From the NCBI GenBank assembly GCA_903933475.1, contig CAIZKE010000250.1, positions 1-7,263 on the forward strand: DNA of 7,263 bases, in the 5' to 3' direction. This document shows, one piece after another, positions 1-4,880 of the stretch. A model generated the notes under the pieces. The model made no database searches. It saw only the letters and a program-made list of their open reading frames with translations, and had not been told where the DNA came from. The number at the start of each line of letters is the position of its first letter. The first letter of the stretch is position 1. The position numbers and the translations under genes were made by a program. The stretch is from an uncultured Alphaproteobacteria bacterium. Its GTDB lineage: Bacteria; Pseudomonadota; Alphaproteobacteria; Caulobacterales; Caulobacteraceae.

Positions 1-411
1 CAGGGGCTTGACCAGGTGCTTCCGACCCTTCTCGAGCGGACCTTGCAGAAGGGCTGGAAGGCCCTCGTACGGGCGCCTTCCGGGGACAGGATTGAGCATC
101 TGGACGCCTGGCTCTGGAGCTACCGGGATGACAGCTTCCTGCCCCATGCCGCGGGTGCGCAGGCGGGGGAGGCTGATCCTGTGGCGCTCGTCGCCGACGA
201 CGCCAATCCCAACCACGCCCAGGCCCTATTCCTGGTGGACGGTGCCGAGCCGGGCGTACTCGATGATTATGAGCGGTGCTCGGTGATCTTCGACGGGAAG
301 GATGAGGCGGCCCTGCAGGTCGCCCGCGCCCAATGGCGGCGATTGAAGGACGCAGGGTTCAGCGCCGTCTATTGGCGCCAGGGCGAACGCGGCTGGGAGA
401 AGGCCGCGTGA
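1..411 (+). CDS. holC: DNA polymerase III chi subunit (5' end outside window)
   Basis: Chi is the accessory clamp-loader subunit of the DNA polymerase III holoenzyme. It pairs with psi (HolD) where present and binds the C-terminal tail of SSB, tying the replisome to coated single-stranded DNA. The reading frame is open from base 1, and 136 codons are visible before the TGA at 409-411. The frame already encodes family sequence before the GTG at 16, which would be the first possible start here, so I read that GTG as internal valine and the gene as truncated by the window edge. The family hallmark is LDAWLWSYRDDSFLPHA, followed by a region on availability of the value (LVADDANPN), the FLVDGAEP strand and a C-terminal helix ending in RAQWRRLKDAGF. 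The last four bases overlap the GTG start of the next gene, which implies translational coupling. The assignment is recognition of family motifs; the missing N-terminus (probably around ten residues) cannot be checked. Confidence 0.92.
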   Translation, partial: QGLDQVLPTLLERTLQKGWKALVRAPSGDRIEHLDAWLWSYRDDSFLPHAAGAQAGEADPVALVADDANPNHAQALFLVDGAEPGVLDDYERCSVIFDGKDEAALQVARAQWRRLKDAGFSAVYWRQGERGWEKAA

Positions 412-725
412 GCCGCCGGTTCTTCGCCCTGGGCCTGCTGGTGGCAGCGGCATGTACAACGGGCTGTGCGCCCACGTCGCAGCGCGTCAATGTTGCGCCA
501 ACCCCGATCCCACGTTCAAGGCCCGAGCCCATAGACACCTGCGGCCTGAAGGCTGTGAGCAACCTCGTGGGACAGCCGAAGTCGGCGATACCGGTGCCCG
601 TGACCCCTGGCCTTCGGCGAGTGACCTGCTCCACGTGCGTCCAGGCGCAGGACTACAATCCCCGTCGGCTGAACATCTATTTCGACGTTGATACAGGGAT
701 CATCCAGCGGCTGGCCTGCGGTTAG
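408..725 (+). CDS. Small lipoprotein with peptidase inhibitor I78-like domain
   Basis: This 105-residue protein starts at GTG 408, which overlaps the holC stop as GTGA. I chose this start because it puts a short Arg-rich n-region (MSRRFF) directly before a hydrophobic core (ALGLLVAAA) and a cysteine. Either C16 (after VAAA) or C20 (after TTG) could be the lipidated residue; neither is a perfect lipobox. A Pro-rich linker (residues 22-42) leads to a small domain beginning DTCG (C45), then LVGQPKSAIP (53-62), DYNPRRLNIYFD (82-93) and ending in LACG (C104). The spacing of GQ, DY-x-P-x-RLN and the terminal CG fits the I78 family, which inhibits serine proteases such as elastase and subtilisin. 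C45 and C104 probably form the family's disulfide. A CSTC pair (C74, C77) sits just before the conserved DY, where an ordinary member would carry its reactive loop, so inhibitory activity is uncertain. Predicted site is periplasmic, membrane-anchored. Confidence 0.7.
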   Translation: MSRRFFALGLLVAAACTTGCAPTSQRVNVAPTPIPRSRPEPIDTCGLKAVSNLVGQPKSAIPVPVTPGLRRVTCSTCVQAQDYNPRRLNIYFDVDTGIIQRLACG

Positions 726-728
726 ATC

Positions 729-1118
729 ATGCCGCCCCGACTGGCCTACACCACGCTCCTGATCGATGAGTACGACCCGGCGCTGGAGTACTTCCGAACG
801 GTGCTCCGCTTCATCGTTCTCAGTGACGTATCGTTGGGAGACGGGAAGCGCTGGGTCGTCGTCGCACCATCCCATGAGGGCGGCGCCCTGCTGCTCGCCA
901 GGGCAGGCACTCCGGATCAGGTCTCCATGATAGGCCAGCAGGGTGGCGGCCGCGTGTGGCTGTTCCTGCATACGGATGATTTTGAACGGGATTATCTACA
1001 CCTGCAGACGCATGGCGTCCGGTTTGAGGAGGCCCCGCGCGACGAGGCCTATGGCCGCGTGGTCGTCTTCGTCGATCGATGGGGTAATCGCTGGGACCTG
1101 ATCCAGCCCAAAGCCTGA
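729..1118 (+). CDS. VOC (glyoxalase/bleomycin-resistance fold) family protein
   Basis: This 129-residue protein of typical single-VOC length starts at ATG 729, three bases after the preceding stop. No clear Shine-Dalgarno sequence precedes it, so coupling to the upstream gene is likely. The fold shows as two beta-alpha-beta-beta-beta halves. The first half covers residues 5-60, with the DEYDPALEYFRTVLRF helix and GKRWVVVAP strand. The second covers 74-127, with GRVWLFLHTDDFERDY, HGVRFEEAPRDEAYG, VVVFVDRWGNRWDLIQ. The motif set GKRWVVVAP, LLLARA, PR-x-E-x-YG and GNRWDLIQ belongs to a widespread uncharacterised VOC subgroup. The usual first-strand metal-ligand histidine is absent (AYTTLL) and the last strand ends in Q rather than Glu, so a glyoxalase I-type metal site is doubtful. 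H81 and E100/E101 remain as possible ligands. No substrate can be assigned. It converges on the ABC-F gene with a 16-bp gap. Confidence 0.85.
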   Translation: MPPRLAYTTLLIDEYDPALEYFRTVLRFIVLSDVSLGDGKRWVVVAPSHEGGALLLARAGTPDQVSMIGQQGGGRVWLFLHTDDFERDYLHLQTHGVRFEEAPRDEAYGRVVVFVDRWGNRWDLIQPKA

Positions 1119-1134
1119 GTCACTCGGCCAGCCG

Positions 1135-3036
1135 CTAGGCCTTCAGGGCTTCGAACGCCTCCACCGCCTCCAGCCAGGCCTGTTCGGCGGCGTCCAGGGC
1201 GGCCTGAGCCCCCTCACGCGCCTTGCCCAACTCCGCCGCCCGCCGGGGATCCCCGGAGAAGGTCTTCGGGTCTGCAAGGGCAGAGTCGATCTCGGCAATT
1301 CGGCTTGAAGCGCGGGTCATTGCCGCCTCCGTCGACTCGACCTGGCGTCGGGCGTTTCCGGTTGGCGCCCGTGGCTTCGCTGGGGCACTCGGTACTGTGG
1401 CGACCGCCAGAGGTTCCGGGGTCGGCGTCTCCGCCGCCCGAGGTCGGGAATCGACGTCCCGGGCCGCTTGCCGCGCTCGCTCCACAACCCGCTTCGCATA
1501 GGCCTCGACATCCCCTTCGAAGGGCCGGACCGAACCCTCCTCGGCCAACCAGAGCCGATCGGCGACCAGTTCCATCAGCGAGCGGTCGTGAGTGATCAGG
1601 ATCACCGCGCCTTCATAGTCGTTGAGGGCGTCGAGCAGGGCCCGGCGGCTGTCGATGTCGAGGTGGTTGGTCGGCTCGTCCAGGATCAGCAGGTGGGGGG
1701 CCTCCATGGCCACCAGGTTCAGCAGGAGACGCGCGCGCTCGCCCCCGGAGAGGTTGGCAGCCGTCGTATCGACCTTGTCGACCCCCAGGCCCCACTGGGC
1801 CAGTCGACTGCGCCGGGAGGCCTCGGAAGCCTCCGGAAGTCGCTGGCGCAGGATGTCCAGGGGCGTCTCAGTAGGGTCCAGCGCTTCGATCTGGTGCTGG
1901 TGGAACCAGCCGACCTTGAGGCGGCGATCCCGCCAGTACTCACCACCTTCGGGCGCCAGGTCGCCGGCGACGAGGCGTGCGAAGGTCGACTTACCGGCTC
2001 CGTTCACCCCCAGGAGCCCGATCCGGTCGTCGAGGTCCAGCCGCAGGTTGAGGCCCTTGAGGACCGGCCTGCCAGGCTCGTAACCCACAGAGGCCTGCTC
2101 CATCCTCAAGAGCGGTGGGGCGAGGGGCTTTGGTGGTGAGGGCAGCAGGAAGGGGGCGGTGTGCTCCCGGGCGGCGGCAGAAACCGGCGGCAGGCGGGCA
2201 ATCATCTTCAGCCGCGACTGGGCCTGCACGGCCTTGCTGGCGGTGGCCCTGAACCGGTCGACGAAGGACTGGAGGTGGGCCCGCTGGGCGTCGACCTTCT
2301 GGCGCATGGCGTCCTCGACGCGCGCCCGTTCCTCCCGCTGACGCTCGAAGTCGTCGTAGCCGCCTGGATAAAGGTCCAGCCGGGCCTCGTGCATGTGCAG
2401 GATGTGGTCCACCGACCGGTTCAATATGTCCCGGTCATGGCTGATGATGATGGCGGTGTTGGGGTATTTCCGGAGCCGGGCCTCCAGCCAGAGGGCGCCT
2501 TCGAGGTCGAGGTAGTTGGTGGGTTCGTCGAGGAGTAGCAGGTCCGGTTCTGCGAAGAGGGCGGCCGCCAGGGCCACCCGCATCCGCCATCCGCCCGAGA
2601 ACTCCGCCATGGGCCGGTCCAGGTCACCCGGCGTGAAGCCAAGGCCCGACAGGATCTCCGCTGCCCGGGAGGGGGCGCGGTCCGCGCCGATCTCGGCCAG
2701 CCGGCCGTAGATGTCGCCGATATCCTCGGGCGGGGCGGTCTCCAGGCGATCGAGAAGGGCGGCCCTTTCCTCGTCCGCCGCGAGGATCGTGTCGATCAGG
2801 CTGACCGGCGTGGCCGGATGCTCCTGGTCGACGGCCGAGAGCCGGGCACCCTTTGGCAGGCTGATCTCGCCGTCGCCCGCCCGGGCCTGGTCGCGGATCA
2901 GGGCGAAGAGGGTCGATTTGCCCACGCCGTTCCGCCCGACCAGCCCCACCTTGGCTCCAGGTGGAATACTGGCGTTGGCCCGGTCGAGGAAACGCCGGCC
3001 CCAGGCGTCGTGGGTGAGATCGCGGATCAGAAGCAT
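1135..3036 (-). CDS. yheS: ABC-F family ATPase, YheS-type
   Basis: This is a soluble 633-residue ABC-F protein with two nucleotide-binding domains and no membrane segments. The family acts on ribosomes, binding near the E-site and influencing peptidyl-tRNA or stalled complexes. NBD1 has Walker A GRNGVGKST (34-42), signature FSGGW (146-150), Walker B LLLLDEPTNYLD (166-177, E171) and H-loop H200. The linker at about 225-300 contains HLQSFVDRFRA and QAQSRLKM, the helical P-site-tRNA interaction segment. NBD2 has GVNGAGKST (343-351), LSGGE (429-433), LLILDEPTNHLD (449-460, E454) and H483. A Pro/Ala-rich spacer (527-560) leads to a C-terminal coiled coil (about 562-633). Length, FSGGWRMR, the linker wording and the coiled-coil end (AWLEAVEAFE) match E. 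coli YheS better than Uup or EttA, by memory. The frame stays open 36 codons upstream, but the family N-terminus is MLLIRDLTH, so I start at ATG 3036-3034. AGAGAG lies 9 nt upstream, partly inside a hairpin. Both ATPase sites look intact. Confidence 0.93.
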   Translation of the reverse strand: MLLIRDLTHDAWGRRFLDRANASIPPGAKVGLVGRNGVGKSTLFALIRDQARAGDGEISLPKGARLSAVDQEHPATPVSLIDTILAADEERAALLDRLETAPPEDIGDIYGRLAEIGADRAPSRAAEILSGLGFTPGDLDRPMAEFSGGWRMRVALAAALFAEPDLLLLDEPTNYLDLEGALWLEARLRKYPNTAIIISHDRDILNRSVDHILHMHEARLDLYPGGYDDFERQREERARVEDAMRQKVDAQRAHLQSFVDRFRATASKAVQAQSRLKMIARLPPVSAAAREHTAPFLLPSPPKPLAPPLLRMEQASVGYEPGRPVLKGLNLRLDLDDRIGLLGVNGAGKSTFARLVAGDLAPEGGEYWRDRRLKVGWFHQHQIEALDPTETPLDILRQRLPEASEASRRSRLAQWGLGVDKVDTTAANLSGGERARLLLNLVAMEAPHLLILDEPTNHLDIDSRRALLDALNDYEGAVILITHDRSLMELVADRLWLAEEGSVRPFEGDVEAYAKRVVERARQAARDVDSRPRAAETPTPEPLAVATVPSAPAKPRAPTGNARRQVESTEAAMTRASSRIAEIDSALADPKTFSGDPRRAAELGKAREGAQAALDAAEQAWLEAVEAFEALKA

Positions 3037-3043
3037 GACGGCC

Positions 3044-3060
3044 GGCTCTCTAACAGAGCC
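3044..3060 (-). promoter_or_regulatory. Leader hairpin overlapping the ABC-F ribosome-binding site
   Basis: This is a perfect 6-bp inverted repeat (GGCTCT / AGAGCC) with a 5-nt loop, 7 nt upstream of the ABC-F start codon. On the minus-strand mRNA its 3' arm covers four of the six bases of the AGAGAG ribosome-binding site (3051 to 3046). Folding would therefore reduce initiation. The structure is seen directly; a regulatory role is inference. There is no T-run, so it is not a terminator. Confidence 0.45.
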
Positions 3061-3093
3061 TTGCGGCCGCGTCGCCGTCCTTACCGCATGGTG

Positions 3094-3122
3094 TTGGCGA
3101 GCGGCGAGGCTGCGGCTATAAG
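3094..3122 (+). promoter_or_regulatory. Sigma-73/sigma-70-type promoter for ndk
   Basis: A -35 element TTGGCGA (3094-3100) and a -10 element GCTATAAG (3115-3122) are separated by 14 nt. Compared with the Caulobacter housekeeping consensus TTGACGS-(10-14)-GCTANAWC, the -35 matches 5 of 7 and the -10 misses only the last base. Read as E. coli hexamers it is TTGGCG-17-TATAAG. Transcription would start near 3129, giving an ndk leader of about 50 nt. I found no comparable element on the minus strand for the divergent ABC-F gene. Confidence 0.6.
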
Positions 3123-3133
3123 CCCGCTCCAAA

Positions 3134-3151
3134 TCGGCCCGCACGGGCCGA
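3134..3151. promoter_or_regulatory. Perfect 18-bp palindrome in the ndk leader
   Basis: TCGGCCCG-CA-CGGGCCGA has 8-bp arms around a 2-bp centre. It lies a few bases downstream of the predicted ndk transcription start and 26 bp before the ATG. As DNA it resembles an operator for a dimeric repressor. As RNA it would form a stable hairpin (7 bp, 4-nt loop) in the 5' leader. There is no following T-run, so a terminator is unlikely. Function is inference. Confidence 0.45.
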
Positions 3152-3177
3152 ACCTTCTAGACTGGAAACAGGCCCTC

Positions 3178-3597
3178 ATGACCCAACACACCTTCTCGAT
3201 CATCAAGCCGGACGCCACCAAGCGGAACCTCACCGGCAAGATCAACGCCGTGATCGAGGACGCGGGCCTGCGCATCGTCGCCCAGCGCCGCATCCACATG
3301 ACCGAGGCCCAGGCCAAGCGCTTCTACGAGGTCCACAAGGACCGGCCCTTCTACGGCGAGCTGGTCGAGTCCATGACCTCGGCCCCGGTCGTGGTCCAGG
3401 TGCTGGAAGGCGACAACGCCGTGGCGCGCTACCGCGAAGTCATGGGCGCCACCAATCCCGAGCAGGCCGCCGAGGGCACCCTTCGCAAGCTCTTCGCCCT
3501 GAACGTCGGCGAGAACTCGGTGCATGGCTCCGACAGCCTCGAGAACGCGGCGCTCGAAATCGCCCAGTTCTTCAGCCCGGCCGACATCGTCGGCTGA
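3178..3597 (+). CDS. ndk: Nucleoside diphosphate kinase
   Basis: This 139-residue cytosolic enzyme transfers the gamma phosphate of ATP to NDPs or dNDPs through a phosphohistidine intermediate, balancing the NTP and dNTP pools. The protein is full length for bacterial Ndk and starts in the family manner (TFSIIKPDATKRN). The active-site motif NSVHGSD places the phosphorylated histidine at H116, the equivalent of E. coli H117. The nucleotide-site residues K10, Y50, F58, R84, T92, R103 and N113 are all present. The reading frame stays open far upstream because it runs antisense through the ABC-F gene. ATG 3178 is chosen because it gives the family N-terminus and follows a weak AGG (3170-3172). 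The gene stands alone between its own promoter candidate and a terminator, so it is probably monocistronic. Confidence 0.98.
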   Translation: MTQHTFSIIKPDATKRNLTGKINAVIEDAGLRIVAQRRIHMTEAQAKRFYEVHKDRPFYGELVESMTSAPVVVQVLEGDNAVARYREVMGATNPEQAAEGTLRKLFALNVGENSVHGSDSLENAALEIAQFFSPADIVG

Positions 3598-3604
3598 TCC
3601 GGGC

Positions 3605-3629
3605 GGGGGGCGCTGCGTCGCCCCCCTTT
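3605..3629 (+). terminator. Rho-independent terminator of ndk
   Basis: GGGGGGCG (3605-3612) and CGCCCCCC (3619-3626) form a perfect 8-bp GC stem with a 6-nt loop (CTGCGT), followed by TTT. It begins 8 bp after the ndk stop codon. The T-tract is short, as is common in GC-rich alphaproteobacteria, but position and stem strength make termination likely. Confidence 0.75.
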
Positions 3630-3655
3630 GCCTGACCTCAAGGGTGCGCTAGCAC
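3628..3655 (+). promoter_or_regulatory. Candidate promoter of the acyl-CoA gene cluster
   Basis: TTGCCTG (3628-3634) and GCTAGCAC (3648-3655) are 13 nt apart. Compared with TTGACGS-(10-14)-GCTANAWC, the -35 matches 5 of 7 and the -10 misses one defined base. The -35 begins inside the T-tract of the ndk terminator, so the two signals share bases. Predicted transcription start is around 3661, about 23 nt before the GTG start. The -10 also carries a small inverted repeat, GTGC-GCTA-GCAC (3644-3655), too short to call an operator. Short motifs in an 86-bp gap can occur by chance. Confidence 0.4.
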
Positions 3656-3683
3656 GACTGCGTTCATCCGTGAGGGACGCACC

Positions 3684-4841
3684 GTGTCGAACGCCGAGAC
3701 CTTTCCTGAGATCCGTGAAGCGGTCCGGCGGCTGTGCGCCGGCTTCCCCGGGGAGTACTGGCGCGAAAAAGACCGAGAGCGGGCCTATCCCGGAGAGTTC
3801 GTTCGGGCCCTGACCGAGTCTGGCTTTCTTTCCGTGCTTATCCCCGAGGTCTACGGCGGTTCGGGCCTCGGGCTCAGGGCGGCCATCGCCGTCCTGGAGG
3901 AGGTCCACCGCTCGGGCTGCAATGGCGGCGCCAGCCACGCCCAGATGTACACCATGGGCACCCTGCTCAAGCATGGGAGCGAGGCGCAGAAGCAGGCCTA
4001 CCTGCCGAAGATCGCCTCGGGCGAACTGCGCCTCCAGGCTTTCGGTGTCACCGAGCCGGGGGCCGGAACGGACACCACCCGCATCACCACCTTCGCCCGC
4101 CGCGATGGCGACCACTATGTCGTCCGCGGCCAGAAGATCTGGATCAGCCGGGCCGAGCATTCGGACCTGATGGTCCTCCTCTGCCGCACGACGACCCGGG
4201 AGGAGGCCGCCCGGCCCAGCGACGGTATGAGCGTCCTGCTGGTCGATATGCGCGAGGCGGTCGGTAATGGACTGACCATCCGGCCGATCCGGACCATGCT
4301 GAACCACGCCACCACTGAGCTCTTCTTCGACGACATGAGGGTGCCGGTGGCAAACCTGATCGGCACCGAGGGGCAGGGGTTCCGCTATATCCTCGACGGC
4401 ATGAACGCCGAGCGCATCCTTATCGCCGCCGAGTGCATCGGAGACGCCCGCTTCTTCATCGACCGGGCCAGCGCCTATGCCCGCGAGCGTGAGGTCTTCG
4501 GCCGTCCCATCGGCCAGAACCAGGGCGTTCAGTTCCCGATCGCCCGGGCTCACATCCAGACCAGCGCTGCCGACCTCATGGTCCGGCACGCCGCCGACCT
4601 CTTCGATGATGGCCAGCCCTGTGGGACTGAGGCCAACATGGCCAAGATGCTGGCCTCGGAGGCCTCCTGGTTCGCTGCGGACACCTGCGTGCAGGTCCAT
4701 GGCGGCTTCGGCTTTGCCGAGGAATACGACATCGAGCGCAAGTTCCGGGAGACCCGCCTCTACCAGGTGGCCCCGATCTCCACCAACCTCATCCTCAGCC
4801 ATGTGGGCAACCACGTGCTGGGCATGCCCAAGAGCTTTTGA
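3684..4841 (+). CDS. Acyl-CoA dehydrogenase family protein (helix-G glutamate type)
   Basis: This 385-residue FAD flavoenzyme of normal family length would oxidise an acyl-CoA to its 2,3-enoyl-CoA and pass electrons to ETF. GTG 3684 is the start; GAGGGA (3672-3677) lies 6 nt upstream. The N-terminal helical domain spans about 1-115. The FAD/substrate beta domain contains FGVTEPGAGTDTT (120-132) and KIWIS (151-155). The C-terminal helical domain contains REREVFGRPIG (267-277), the dimer-interface FAD motif VHGGFGF (338-344) and ERKFRETRLY (351-360). The usual loop glutamate of medium- and short-chain enzymes (in YEGT) is replaced: the segment reads YQVAPIST, with P364 in its place. E243 in NAERIL aligns with the catalytic glutamate of isovaleryl-CoA and long-chain dehydrogenases and is the likely base. 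A branched or otherwise unusual acyl substrate is inferred, not proven. It is first in a three-gene cluster, and its stop codon lies in the first unit of a 16-bp tandem repeat. Confidence 0.93.
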   Translation: MSNAETFPEIREAVRRLCAGFPGEYWREKDRERAYPGEFVRALTESGFLSVLIPEVYGGSGLGLRAAIAVLEEVHRSGCNGGASHAQMYTMGTLLKHGSEAQKQAYLPKIASGELRLQAFGVTEPGAGTDTTRITTFARRDGDHYVVRGQKIWISRAEHSDLMVLLCRTTTREEAARPSDGMSVLLVDMREAVGNGLTIRPIRTMLNHATTELFFDDMRVPVANLIGTEGQGFRYILDGMNAERILIAAECIGDARFFIDRASAYAREREVFGRPIGQNQGVQFPIARAHIQTSAADLMVRHAADLFDDGQPCGTEANMAKMLASEASWFAADTCVQVHGGFGFAEEYDIERKFRETRLYQVAPISTNLILSHVGNHVLGMPKSF

Positions 4842-4879
4842 TGCCAGGAGCTTCATATGCCGAGAGCTTCATATGTATG
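4832..4879 (+). repeat. Three-unit 16-bp tandem repeat across a gene junction
   Basis: Three consecutive 16-bp units begin at 4832, 4848 and 4864. All start GAGCTT and carry ATG at the same offset. Units 2 and 3 share 12 identical bases (GAGCTTCATATG); unit 1 (GAGCTTTTGATG) matches these at 9 of 12. Unit 1 includes the dehydrogenase stop codon and unit 3 the CoA-transferase start codon. Because 16 is not a multiple of three, the three ATGs fall in three different frames. Removing unit 2 would restore CAGGAG at 6 nt from the true ATG, so a recent duplication is plausible. Confidence 0.85.
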
Positions 4880-4880
4880 A
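4857..4880 (+). other. Candidate 7-codon leader ORF overlapping the CoA-transferase start
   Basis: ATG 4857 is preceded at 6 nt by AGGAG (4846-4850), the best Shine-Dalgarno sequence in this junction. It encodes MPRASYV and stops at TGA 4878-4880, a few bases past the CoA-transferase ATG (4873-4875) in another frame. Ribosomes ending there could step back and restart, or the decoy could simply lower expression. It is probably not a functional peptide; it is listed because it affects initiation of the next gene. Confidence 0.35.

Noticed and set aside
333..407. Longer N-terminus for the lipoprotein frame from 333
   Set aside because: It would bury the signal peptide behind 25 residues translated from holC in another frame; GTG 408 gives a proper signal peptide and a GTGA junction.
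1468..2139. Plus-strand open frame antisense to the ABC-F gene
   Set aside because: No family resemblance; it is the mirror of conserved NBD2 and linker sequence on the minus strand.
3037..3144. 36-codon N-terminal extension of the ABC-F frame
   Set aside because: The extension is Arg/Ala-rich without family similarity and would cover the ndk promoter. Relatives begin at the MLLIRDLTH-type sequence encoded from 3036.
3429..4856. Long minus-strand open frame (475 codons) antisense to ndk end and the acyl-CoA dehydrogenase
   Set aside because: It mirrors two genes with clear family motifs. Its own translation is Gly/Ala/Asp/Leu-rich with no recognisable domain, as expected for antisense frames in GC-rich coding DNA.
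4854..4875. Two CATATG hexamers (restriction-site-like) suggesting a cloning artefact
   Set aside because: They are accounted for by the 16-bp tandem duplication, with flanking coding sequence intact on both sides and no vector-like sequence nearby.
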